Source of the DNA: Trichuris trichiura
Lineage: Eukaryota > Nematoda > Enoplea > Trichinellida > Trichuridae
Assembly: GCA_037903355.1 (NCBI GenBank)
Contig: JBAJFE010000039.1
Span: 868,001 to 932,000, forward strand
Direction of reading: 5' to 3'
DNA: 64,000 nucleotides
The notes under the pieces are model-generated. The model saw only the letters and a list, made by a program, of their open reading frames with translations. It made no database searches and had not been told where the DNA came from. Within the stretch, counting starts at the first letter, position 1. The number at the start of each line of letters is the position of its first letter. Made by a program: the position numbers and the translations under genes. Positions 21,369-33,800 of the stretch are shown one piece after another.

Positions 21369-23263
21369 TATGAATTTATTTTTTAACGTTTAAGCTGCTG
21401 CTTTTATTGCTACGTCGTTTTTGTGAGTGCTGTGCGCTTAGACGTTATTTGCTAGTGGGCAAACAGTGTAGCAAGGCTTAACGGAAATGCGTTATGCGGC
21501 TATGTATTAATCGTCCGCTTATTGCGGTTGACATTTATAGACAACACGTAGCGTGTGTAGGCGCAGACTGCGCATTTAAAATTTAGCGTGGGCCCAGTTT
21601 TCCATTCATATTTAAATATTTGAGAGATGAGTTCATATCAGGAAAAAAATCTAAAACAATTGCGCATTGCCCCCATTTTTACAATAAATATCTTTTATGT
21701 ATTAATAAAGTAAAGATTCTCATATTGAGGTAATGTACGCTAGGAGCCCGTTAAGAACTGTTACGCATTTAGTAGAGTAAAGATACCTTTTTTCTTTTAT
21801 CCAATGAGTGGTTTTGACTCAAAAAATTAAACATTTTCAATTTCCGTAGCTTTCAAGACTTTACGTATCCCTTCTTCAGCGGACAACGTCAATGTAAATA
21901 CAGTGAACGAGTAAGGTTCAAGACGTGGCACCATCTGTACCTGAATAGAATTGTCTTGTTTCTGTGGCATGCTAATTTCAAGCTGCTGTTGTTTTTAAGT
22001 CTAAAAAGCACCAGTCGAACAAGTCATTCCAAAAACCGGACAAATTCAGCACGTGGTCACTGCATCGGTTAGTAAGTTAGATGCTTCAACTCTTTTAGGT
22101 TATTGGGTTTTATTGTCGCGGTTCTGTGGTTGGATTGCGGCCATATGTCTGATCCTTGTTGTCCTGTTTTCTTCAAATTGCAAACTGTTTATCTGTTAAG
22201 AAAAATTGTGATAATGGAAACGAACGGATCTTTTATAAAGTGTCAAATAGTAAACTATTTCGAACACACTTTACAGTAGGCATGGTACCCGCTGATCATT
22301 TGGCCTTCCATTATTCAAATTATACGTCATCCGAAGTACCTCGCAGCGAGTACAGCTCGTATAAAAATTTGTCGCAGTAACTTATTTTTTTAAAAAAAGC
22401 AAACTCGTCAATGTTCCCGTAATTTCTAAACGTCTCACTGTTACGTTCTGAGTATCACGTTGTTCGGGACTCATTTTCTGAGTCGGCGAGTTAGTTATGA
22501 GTTATCCGTTGGTCAACTATGCACAAAGCAAAGTGTAACTGTCATTGGCGTTCACATCACCCGCTGACAGATGGTGCGAGTGAACTTCGAAAACTACAGA
22601 AGTTAAAAGGATTTAACTTCTTTCAACGGTTGCCAGTAGCCACCAAAAACAGACTTTTCACTAAATGCCATTAGTATACATTTCTGTGTTCAAAATATGC
22701 TGTGTAAAAATTCGATTTTCCGTCCTGGCTAAGTGCGATCCCGAAAGTTCCCTTTTTCGTCAGCATGTTTAACTCCATTGATGCGATGGCATTTATCTGA
22801 GGAAATAGAAGAAACGTAACCGGCACGATGTCATGTCAGCTGCGCCGGCTTAACAATATAGTTGCAGGTTCATTTTTCTGACGTCTTCTCATTTTGTGAC
22901 AGTTGCTATTTCTCCCACGTTGTTAGTGCCTTCTTGTACTTGCCATTATTTGAAACAAAAGGAAATGTTTGTCGTTGCCTAATTTTTTAAATTACGTTTG
23001 ACTGAGCATATTTGCTCCTTCGGTTGCGAGGAAGAATTTGCTTCCAACTGAGCCATAGTTGCATCAGTAAGTACCATCAATATTAACTTTATGTGTATAC
23101 AGCAAATCTGTTGAATTGGGGGATATTTGCTAATTCATGTTTCGTTGAGTGAGTTGTCCTTTTGTGGGCTTACGAAAGAGTGAGTCTTGGAAGCAGCGAA
23201 ATCAAATTTTAAGCTGCTATAAAAGGCAGAACGTCAAGCGATGTTTTATTCGTTTTGACGAAA
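21369..23263. promoter_or_regulatory. shared upstream region of the divergent secreted-protein pair
   Basis: About 1.9 kb separates the two divergent starts (21368 minus, 23264 plus). No other gene was found in it. It must contain both promoters; no specific site could be identified. Confidence 0.4.
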
Positions 23264-24170
23264 ATGAAGCGCTCTCTCTTTATTTTAGCGTTGGTAGTTT
23301 CCATTGCAATTTCGGTAAGTGTTCAATAGATAGCGATAAGCCCATTCCTAGCTTGACTTTGTGCTTGCAAGTTTCCATTTGGTTATGTATATTTATTTTC
23401 CGCACATATTCAATTAAGATTCAGCGCGTGCAACGTTTCTGTAAACCAACATGACATTTTCTTTGTACCAAAGGTCCTTAACTTTACGACGGAGTAAATT
23501 TTTACCACTAGTAGCTTCTAGGTGATTCATAATGGTGTAACAGAAAGGTTTCGAACTCTTTCGCGCATTTCAATGTTTCAAATGAATAAATGAGCATTTT
23601 TTTAATTTAAAACTTCCATAGGCATTCGATTTCCATGTGAGACATACATTTCAGATTTTGTAGGCTTTCGGTTATGTGGTTCAGGAAGAGAACTTTCCTC
23701 CTGAAGTGAAAAGGGCTTACATGAAACTGGCAAGGGCACAGTTGAGGTGCGCAAATAAATGCCAAAGTGATGACTTATTTGATTCCTTGGAAGTTTATGT
23801 GTCGTGTATGAAACGATGCAGGAGGAGAAAGGTAAGCTTTTAATGCCTCTTGTATTTGTAGCTTGTGTGACAAGCAGAGGTTTTGGGACAAAATTGTGCC
23901 AACTTTAAACTTTTACTTGCCAAGCATTGCCATTTGCGTAAAAGTCATAATGTTACGCGTACAGGTTCAAGATCAGTTTTTTTCTGGAAACGGGATGCTA
24001 ATTTTTTTCTTGTTTTCCTGTTAACCTTGAAAATAGTAACTTCATAATTTAAGAAAATTCGTCGGCTGGAACGAAACTTGCTGTCCTACCCTGAAGGTGC
24101 TTGGTTCAAACCGATGATTGACAGGTTCCGTGGTCGCTTGGATAGCGATGAAGATGAATATATTGAATAG
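23264..24170 (+). CDS. small secreted protein, CX3C-x14-CX3C family (copy A)
   Basis: Assembled by eye. Three exons (23264-23314, 23664-23831, 24054-24170), both introns phase 0; 111 aa. Exon 1 is a signal peptide (MKRSLFILALVVSIAIS) ending at a consensus donor (TCG/GTAAGT). Exon 2 carries CANKC and CMKRC separated by 14 residues, then basic RRRK and the donor AAG/GTAAGC. Exon 3 has ERNLLSYPEGAWFKPMIDRF and an acidic end (DSDEDEYIE). It shares intron positions and phases, the CX3C pairs, the basic residues at the exon 2/3 boundary and the YPEGA motif with the gene at 20027-21368, so the two are paralogues that have diverged strongly. Function unknown; an excreted/secreted helical-hairpin peptide is the best structural guess. 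Confidence 0.8.
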
Positions 24171-24788
24171 TCGTGTTAGTACGCTTCATTTGGGTGCTCA
24201 GACGCTGAGGGTGGGGCCGGAGGTGTCCCAAACGCTCCCCAACTTGTAGAGCATTAAACAAATGCATCTTAGCTAATGTCTCAAATGTGAAAACACATAT
24301 ACCAATTCAGATCATTCTGTATTTCATCAAGCAAGTGAAGAAAACGCCTCGTTTCTCTTAACAGGTATTTCGTCACCTAGCGGGCGGGAAGAATGTTATG
24401 TAGAAAAGTTTTGTCTCAGCGACAAACTTCCTATAACGGGCAAAATAAAGATAAAAAATTTCTTCGACTACGATGTTACCTGCGAATTAATTCTGAGCCG
24501 TTTAAAATCTTCAACAGCTTTTACTGATAAGCTATTAATCCACTGACTTATTTCGCACGATGCGTTTTCCAAGCTGAAGAGACGGTACGCAGCTTATCCC
24601 AAAAACTCTGAAGATGTCAAATGAAGTATGATCCACCAATATTCAGCTTCTGTACAGAGGATTAGTGAAAATGGGTTTAATCATTTTGGGTTAATGCTGA
24701 GCTGTAACGAAGCGCTCTATGACGGAATGACATCTCTGCCAAGTGAAAAATTCTCTTGTCGATTCATAGTTTACAAATTATGGTCTAT

Positions 24789-25110
24789 TTATATTTTGCA
24801 TAATTTGGGTGCTGACACATATAGATATAATCTTGATAAAACGTAGTGAACACAACCCTTCTTGCAGTAGGCAATCCAACGTAGTTGTAACTCTTGTCTG
24901 CCGCACCAAACGCTGCAGTACTGTAAGATGTTTTTGCGAAATGTAGTTGGCCGTGTTCCGTTATTCATGTTATTGTTTTTGAATATCGTGAGCTTGATTG
25001 TCATCCAATGATGTAAAACTTTTTCACTGACTAGACTTGTTTCTTCCCATTTTAAAGTGTGCTCTTCTTTCGGGATTCGCCCACCTCCATTTCTCAGCGT
25101 GAAGATTAGG
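24789..25110 (-). pseudogene. possible third CX3C-CX3C copy, incomplete
   Basis: An open minus-strand frame contains CSVWC, 12 residues, then CKKGC, preceded by a basic stretch (TTFRKNILQY). This is the same spacing as copy B. It lies about 0.6 kb from the end of copy A. I found no signal-peptide exon, no clean splice sites at the expected places and no YPEGA exon nearby, so it is either a decayed copy, a gene with undetected exons, or coincidence. Confidence 0.3.
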
Positions 25111-25259
25111 CTTGCATATCGCATAGCCGGAATGCTAGCGCGTAATAGGCATTGCCTCACCCGAAAGAGACTTTGTTTAGTTTTTAATCACGTAGAACGT
25201 TTAGTAAGAAATTTTCTGTTCCTGAAAAAGCTGCAGATAAATTATATATTTCACGGTTA

Positions 25260-27309
25260 AGCAGACTGCTTCTGATCTTCGTGTGTTAATGTACTCATAC
25301 GGTTGCTTTGCTTTTGAAAGTATGACGTAATATTACGTTGAGCCTTTGCGTCCATTTGTTGGATGTTGATGTTGAAAAATTTTCCATAGGTTCTTTCCCC
25401 TAATCGATCGATATATTTTCGTGGGCATAATTAAGACAGCATTTTATGTAATAGGATTTTGTATTGTATTCGAATCTGACTTTCTAAATTGCCTCAACGC
25501 GTTCTTTCATATGTCGAACTCATTCTTAGTCTAATTGTTGCCTCCCGTATGCGTATAATGAATTAAGGTGGCACTAGTACCTCTGAAAGCAATGCAGTAC
25601 TCTGTAACATCAATCAGCCATCGCTAAACAATGTACACATATTGCCTACGCAAACTACTATTTTAGAGAGGCCGTAAAGGGTTTGAAAAAAAAGAGTGAC
25701 GACAGACTTCGAGGCAAATAACTGACTTCTGCAATGGAAAATTACTTTGGTAGAACAATTCATAGCGCGTACAGGATGGTAAACAATACAGAGTATCCAC
25801 GCATTCCACGGCGTTGGTTATTCTCTGCTTCAGGTAGGTATTGTGTAAGCGAAAACTCATCTGCTCTGTTACGGGCATGAAAAACTGTCCTTTTGTCATT
25901 TCAAGTAGTGCACTGTACTGTCAGCAAATAGATGAGTGTGAAGCGAATTACAACGATCAATAGAGTTTCAATCTACGCGAATTCCTTCAGCGTTGTGAGC
26001 TCGATCTTATATTAGCTTAATTTACCATTTCCATTCAAAGTCTCCACAACTATTGGGACTGGCCAACTCTAAGCATCAGTCAACGGCTGATCAGCGCGTG
26101 CGCAGTCAGTTCTACATAGAAGGGATGGTGTCAGACTTTTTTACGGCGTCTCCAAACGTTATGAATGAGTAGAAATTCCTCGCGCGTCAATCTTCAGCCA
26201 TTTTTCGCAATTTAATGCAAATACAATTCCGTCGCAATGGCGTCTTTTTTTTTACGGATGGTTCAGGCTTGCCAAAGCGCAACGGGTAAAAGCGTCTCTT
26301 CGCCTTTGTCTCTCTATAATTCAAAAAAATAGGGAATCTCCTAATAAGGGAATAGCAGGTTGTTCATTTTGTGGGGCGAGGCGCCCAAGATTGCTGAATA
26401 GATTAATAATGCATAGCTTATATGTATGATAGGATCAAACATTCGCTGTTGTTTCATTACTGCTATGCATAATGATGCTTACTTATTCGTTCTTTACTTT
26501 GCTCAACATTGCCCAATAAAGCGTCTTGATACGAGTAACTGCGACAGTTTTATCGTAAATGCTTTCGCGGGAAACGCGCGTCTTTTCCTATCAACATTCC
26601 GGGAGAATCGAAAGCCTTTCATAAGGTTGGCAATTTTGAACAAATCTTTGTACACCCTTCGGCGGGAAGATTGTATGCTAACTAAAAAATTGTTTGAAGT
26701 ACTTCATTCTTTCTTTGGTAAATGTGCGCATGCACATGATGAATACTGATAGTCAAGCGATCTTGTAAAGCATGAACTTGATCGTGGTGCTATCCCAGGG
26801 CGTTTTACTCTACCTTCACAATGCATCTAGGCGATCATGATTCATTCGGGTGCATACGCTTGTCCGTCAAATGTGCGCTATGATCCTAGACGTCAAATTA
26901 AAAGGAAAATGGTTCAGTCGACTGCACGTTGTTGCAAACGGAAAACCGTTATAAATCAAGCAAGACACAGCCACTCTACTTGCTGCACCGGCAGCTTATT
27001 CGGCTGGAAAAGGTCGAACATTTTTGCTTGCTAGCTGTTCGGGCCATAGTTTGTTTGTTTTCACCGTTGATTCTCAAGCAGCAACATTCCCCGTTATCTA
27101 GTTTTTCCGCTGACTATTCCTCGCTAAATGATCGTCATGCTGCTAGCTGATAACCAACTACGGAAAATGGACGACCACTGGTGACGACTAGCATTAGAAA
27201 ACGTTCAGCCGCCGGCCTGGCGATCGTCAAGTTAACGTCCAACCGGTCCCGTTGCTGAGTACGCCCACGGCAGGAACTAACTAGTTGCCAACCAACTGGG
27301 AGAAGCGAT
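25260..27309. other. intergenic or 5' region of receptor kinase, no gene supported
   Basis: About 2 kb with only short open frames. An ATG-initiated Cys-containing frame at 26837-27034 shows no domain. It may contain early exons or the promoter of the receptor tyrosine kinase. Confidence 0.35.
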
Positions 27310-27321
27310 GTGTCGCCATGC

Positions 27322-27523
27322 GACACGTTCCACTCAGCGGCAAGAGAGTTTCAAAAGCGGTATGATAGACGTCGTCTGACGGAAATTACTTTGAAGGAGG
27401 TGGTCGAACGAGCAACAACAACATCGCAGCGGTTGGAGTCAAGTGAATCTATCCAAATCCCGGATGCAAATTCTGTGGCGCCTTTTGGTAGTTCACCTTG
27501 CAGCCATTTGGTGGCTGTTGCGG
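27322..27523 (+). CDS. candidate upstream ectodomain exon of the receptor kinase
   Basis: Open frame ending ...SSPCSHLVAVA at a good donor (GCGG/GTAAAC, 27523) with one leftover base. The next recognised exon (27882) needs exactly one base, so the junction is phase-compatible. The end resembles a fibronectin III last strand. The upstream boundary and the true start codon were not found. Confidence 0.35.
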
Positions 27524-27881
27524 GTAAACGCCCAAACGGTCACGTCATTTGAATGCTGCTTCCTGTGCGTTGCCCACTGCCTGAAAAATTCAAGCGTAAA
27601 TGAATGAACATTATGGGAATGTTTCCCAAATTATACGCGCTATGCTTTTGCTTAGAATGCGACGATGCAAGGCTGCAAGGATAATTGTTTCAAGTATTCC
27701 TACTCGGAAGCATGCGTACGTCTCCCAACGCCGTTACTCATTTCCGGCCTATTTACTGACCTCGTTTAGTCTCCTAACAGTTCCGATTGCTGGAAGAGTT
27801 TGATCGGCTCTGTATGCCGCTCCACATCCGACGGTTTGTCAGTGCTTTTTTCTCCATGAAACCCATTGGCGCATTTTTCAG

Positions 27882-30800
27882 CTCCAAGGCACCCACCTTT
27901 CAATTTAGCGGTGGAATACGACGAAGACCCGTACCCTGAACCATACATTGTCGAATTAAGTTGGTCCCCTGTGCAGTCCGCCGACTTTTACGTCGTGCAG
28001 TACAAGGATATGGACGATGAATTCACCTCTTTCGGCTTGCAAGAAATAATGGTCAGTTCTATTATTTGCCCAAGCGGAAGGCCGACTTCGGCCTCCACGT
28101 TTTGTTAGCTAACTAGTTTCTTTTATTGTTACAAATTGTTGCACTCTGCAAAAGTGCACCTTTCGCTTGGCGCACTTCAAGCATTTTGCTGTGAAATGTT
28201 TTTTTTGTCCATAGATCATTTGCATAGCTTCTTATAACCGTTGTTAGTTGTTCATTTAAGTTCGTCCAACGGCCGGATGCTGTCTTCAAAAAACCAAGAC
28301 TTTGTCCAACGTACGGGTTTCGCATTGCTGCCGTCAACAGGTTTGGCGTGTCCAACTTCAGCGACGTGGAAAAAATAGATCGTAAGTCTACAGCTCTCAT
28401 TATTACTCTTCTAGTAGTTGTGGTTTTTTTATCCCGAATTGAGTGACTGACTCTTCATTTCAATTTGCAAATGTTTAAAAGATTTCCCGGTGAAAGAATG
28501 CCTAACGGTTTTGGCCCTTGTTCCTACCAATCGATGGGCTCACTAGGCTAAGGTGCAATTCGAGTTATTCCGTCATTTGCACGTTGCAAAGCGACCACAT
28601 GAGGATAAATGCTCAGACCGTCGGAAAATATTGCAAGCGCAAGTATGAAAAGGTTTTTGTTTGATACCAGCTTGAAGTCAGCCCGTGTTAGAGGACGATG
28701 TTTAAAATTTTGAATTTACCTCTTAACGTCGACCTCCAAACTTAGCACGCTTTTTCGCTTCTAATTGTTGCCGAGCGTTACCCTTCGCTGCTCTGCTGCG
28801 GCCAGCGATTCCGAGTTACGAAAACTGGCTGACTTAACGCTCACTCTTCAAGAAAAACCACCGCTTTAGCTATCAATCTTAGCAGCCGAAAAGGTCTAAA
28901 ATTTATTTCTACTCGCTGCCATTTTTCACCAGTTGTTTCCATTAAATCACATAGATTTTTCAATTTCCCGCCATCCGGATGACTAGCCGATACGAATTTT
29001 AAGCGGCTTCCGCATCCTACAGTTCGGTGAATTCTTATGCACCCCTATTGTCTAATAGTTTTGCAAAAACTAATTTCGTCACAGTTACAACAAGCCTGCG
29101 CTCTCATTTCATCGTAAATGAGACCTCTGTCTTTTTAAACGACCTTAGGTGAGCTCTTATTGCCGCGCGTTGTTGAAAAAGCGACTACAGTAAGGGACGT
29201 AGTTTTGCCGTTTGAATAACCGATTATGTTGGCCAGTTTTGCCACCATTTGGTTTAGCGCGGTCGAATGGCATTTGAGAACATCATTTGCAGCTGCGTGT
29301 GAATAGGAAGCAATTTCCGAGAGGTTAGCTCACTCAAGAAAAAACGCATATGCAGTAAGATGAATAAATTCTTTTCGTGTTCGTTGCCAAAGCTATCGAA
29401 ACAGGAAAGAGTCGTCCCAGTTCGAAGGAAATGTCAGCCGTGTGGTTGTCCCCTTTGTCATTTGGCAGCGGACTTTTTTCCAACAAAACGAGAGTTCAAT
29501 GTCCCCAACTAAACGAGAAGACGACCTTCAGTTGGTTCTTTCTTGTTCAAACTTTACTTGACACGCACGTGCAGATAAACCGAAACTGCCGTTGCTTCTT
29601 GAAGCTAAGTTTGACAGATGCCATTACTTAAAGTTGGTCGGCGAGTTAGAAGGTTGTTTATAGTCATGTGACTAACAGGAAGAACACTGCAGTGTCGGTG
29701 GAAAAGATAAGATCCAATGAATTAGGCACACTCTGTACCTGTCGAGATCGAGCCAGCAAAAGGCCAACAAACAGTGTCCATTACGCAATCGGCAAAGGTC
29801 GAAAGCTAATGAACGGGTTTTATCAAAATCTTGACAACTTAAACCTATGCCAATACTTAAGACTGTCTACCTTTCACATCATTCCTGAGGCGCTATCAAT
29901 TTAAAGATGACCCGTTTTGGATAAAATAAGTGGTTCACTCCTATCGGAATGCTTAGCTAAGCAGTGTATCATGACTTTCTCAAAGCTACGGCGCGCGAGC
30001 AGTAACCAGCACGTTTTGCGGAGTTGTCAGCTTATCAATGCTAAAGGAAACGCGTCAGTAAACTTTTTAATTAGCAAGGATAGTTTAAGCTTTATCTTTT
30101 CAATATTTGAATCTAATCAGGTCACATAACAAAGCTTGCATAGCCAAAATTCTGGCTAGCGGCAATAGCTTCAGTCTGAAGACCTGCAAAGCATCTGCCG
30201 AGCGCGACGCAGATTTTAACCGTTGACGTCTATTAAAATTTTCAGTTTGGCAAAGTGACGCAGCAGCCTTTCCGTGTATGTCATTTTTTAACTAGTTGTG
30301 CTTTGCCACTCGAAAATGCGTCCATGTAGCGTTTCCTATTCGAGTTGACGTTTGTCAAGTTAAACACTAGTCCATCCCCATATAATATTGACCTGTAAAA
30401 ATTTCTGGAAGTAAGGTTTTCACTCGGACTGTAACTATACTTTTGTCCATAATGTTTAAGCTATTTCAGTAATCAATTCGAATGCGTCATCAAAGATATC
30501 CGTCCCTGCTTAGCCTATCTTTTCTCATAACCTGTAAATAAGGCTGTACTTTGAAGTAGGCGGTATTCCGAAAGGGGTAAATACTTTACCTTTTCTGAGG
30601 CCGTGGAAGTGACATTCGTTTTTGCTGGTATGGATATTTTTTGAACTTCCGTAAGAGAGACGTGTTGAATAGCATTTTTCTTTGTACTACTTATCTTTTC
30701 AAACCGCGCAACTGCTAGAATAGTTTGGCTGCCCCAAAATATTCGAGTTATCCCTGATGTTGGAATAAGAGCGATACGTATTGTTGAAGTGGTTTTCAGC

Positions 30801-33800
30801 TCCGGTTCCCGAACCAGCCAATGCCAGCTATTGGATCACGGAAATGCGGATGCACGATACGCCATTCGAGACAATCTCGGGGGATATGACAAACAGGAGC
30901 GTCGTGATTACGATCGAATACAATATGCCACCTAATTGGAATGCCACTGATATTCGCAAGGTGTCCTGCGACTTCCATTGGCTACCTTGCGTTACTATGG
31001 ACAGAAGAGCACTGTTCACCCATAAGTTTTCACTGTCCATTAACGAGAGTAAAATATACGTTATCCTACCTGATTTCGCCATGTTCTTCCAGTGCTCAGC
31101 TATTTTTACCGTAAGTGGCGCGTCACTTGCGCACGCGCTTTCCTGAGCGGAAATGTCTGTTTTTAGATACAAAGCTTGGAAAGCCGATGCAATACGGTTT
31201 ACAAATATCCGCTGATGCTTCCCGGAACAAGCATACCTGGCCTGCAAATCAAATTGGGCTGCGAAACGGTGATCGATAGCCGCTGTGTGACCAACTCCGG
31301 TAGCTTTTTGGCAGTCGACCCATTTTGTAAAATAGCAAGTTTTTCTCTTTCAGTAATTGCACCGCTGTGTAGTGTTCGCAACTTTACTTATGAGAAGTTG
31401 GGCGCTAAGAATGACTCGACCATTGTGGACGTGCGCGTTGGCTGGGTCTTTAATCCTCCGCCAAATGTTGACGCCCCAGTTCATTACTACCTTGTTCGCG
31501 TGGATGAAGTGTCAAGAGAACAATCGGACTTCAAGTTCTTTTTCGCACCAAAGGTTATACGCAGCTTGTTGGAGGAACGTACATGCCCAAGTGCTCCTGA
31601 CAGTCTTTCCTCTCCTTGCAATGTGAGTATCCTGCCTTTTAAGTCATACAACCAAGGTTATTTACTTCCAGAATACCATATCAAACTTTTTAATAAAAGG
31701 TCTAACGATTGGGCATCGCTACAGCGTCCATATATGCGCTATCTATGATGAAAGTACGGAGGGGTCGATCAGATGGAACATTACTGCCCGTCATGAGGTC
31801 GACTTGGGTCCTCCAATACATGAGAAAATGCTGCACGGAAGTAGCACGCCGCATACCGCTTTCTTTGTTGTTCCAACTCTGCTCATTCTTCTGATGGCCT
31901 TCTGTTCAATCTTTGTGGTTTATCGCTGCAGAAGGACGTACAAAAAGAGCATAGGCGAACTGGCGGCGGGCACTTTGCAATGCTCACCTGAGGAGAACCC
32001 ATACGTCGTTCAACCAAGGCGATTTGATCACTGGGAAATATCCCGTTCAAAATTGGACATTTTCCTTGACCAAAAGCTGGGTTCGGGTGCTTTTGGAGCC
32101 GTTTATAAGGGAAAAATGAACGGACGTCTGGTGAGCAACAAAATGTCCAACTCGGCATTGGCCGAAAACTGGACCAAAACGGAAGACTGCGAAATTGCCG
32201 TCAAAATGCTGCCCGGTAAGACTTTGAAGCGCCTCTTCCTTTGCAAAGAAAGAACCGCGCCGTTTCAGAATACGCAGACGAGGCGGCCAAGTCGGATTTT
32301 TGCAAGGAGATCAATTTGATGAAACGTCTTGGCTATCACGAAAAGCTGGTCAACATGCTGGCTTGCATCACAGCCGATGAACCATTTTGCCTGATCGTTG
32401 AATATTGCACCGACGGCGACTTGCTGCACTATCTCCGAGATAGGCGAAAATACATGGTCAAGGTATGACCCATAGTGTTCAGTGCTTCTTTTTTCAAGCG
32501 TTTCATTAAGCTTGAAGAGTTGGGCATAGACATCCAGAATGCGGAGAATCATGGCGATATGGATCTGGATAAGATACTCTGCTTGAAAGATCTCGTTTCC
32601 TTTTCCTGGCAAATAAGCGTTGGATTAGTAAGTCCAAAACACTGGTTATTAAATTGTTTTAATTTAGCCAAAGCTAATAAGAGGCTTTATCGAAGATGAA
32701 AGTTTGAAAAAACTTTCTTATTAACTCGTTTGAAAACTTACGTCCATTTAATGGCTGTTACGAGGAACTGTGAAGCAGCGGCATTTTGAAATAAGCGGCG
32801 AGATCTCATTATCTGGTGTTGAGAAATGTTACGTCTTGTACTTGCAGCAGCAAACATATTCGCACAATTTCATTGAATAATTTAAAGTAGATCTTTTCTT
32901 TTTAAGGAAAAGTTTAGGATTTTTATCATCAGAGCTCCAGCGGCTGTTTGCGCGGCAACACCAAAGGGTAATGCGCTATTGCGGTTATTGACCCATAAAC
33001 TTTATGTTTAGGCTTAAGCTTAGGCTAGGGCGGGAGAAGATGGCCTGCAAACCTACAGTATGATGGTGGGGGGACTTGTGAAACTGCCGCTGGGACTCTG
33101 ATGGTAAAGACCAAAAGTTTATTTAATCTCTGAAGCTTTTAAGTCTGACTTAATCTGGTACCTGATCAAGTTCCAACTGAAAATTTTTAAAATCTTGTGT
33201 ATACGGAACGTTGTCCGTTCTTTTTCTCCGTCTTTTTATTGAGCGACGCTTTCAGGGCCAATCACCTCAAGTCATCAGCGTCATTTCATCAGTAGCGAAA
33301 AACGTTACGAAATGTTGCAGGCGGGCTGAACGGAAAGTTTACACAAAAAACTTTTATTGACAAAGTAACATCAACTTCCGTAATAGCCGAAAAATAACGT
33401 TGAAATAACTGTTGACTAAAGTCTATATCCCGAAAAGGTCGAAAGCGTATTGCAAAGTGTTCCTTTTTGCAGTTATGCATTCACAACTACTGAAAAAGGG
33501 TTGCATTTCAATCATGAAGATAATTTTATGCGGCGCAGCCCGAATTGCCGTAGCCAATCAGGTTTGCGTTGCCGCTCTTTGCTTTTCGCTAAAACTAAAC
33601 CTGAGCTTGAGCCTATACGCTTTTGCAGCATAGCCGTATATAGACAAGTATGTCGTGCATAGGTATAATGGTCAGATGCATTCACAGCTACTGATGTAAT
33701 TAGACAAATAAAATAAATGGAATAAACCAAATGACAAAATACGATCAATGAAGTCCTTGTCTTTCCGCTATGCCGTATTGACTCTGATCAATGAAAAACG

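Noticed and set aside
24628..24846. Plus-strand 72-codon frame
   Set aside because: No domain; it lies next to and partly opposite the CX3C-like minus-strand frame, and its composition is not codon-like.
27135..27326. Minus-strand frame antisense to the receptor-kinase 5' region
   Set aside because: No similarity and no ATG context; the plus strand offers a phase-consistent exon.
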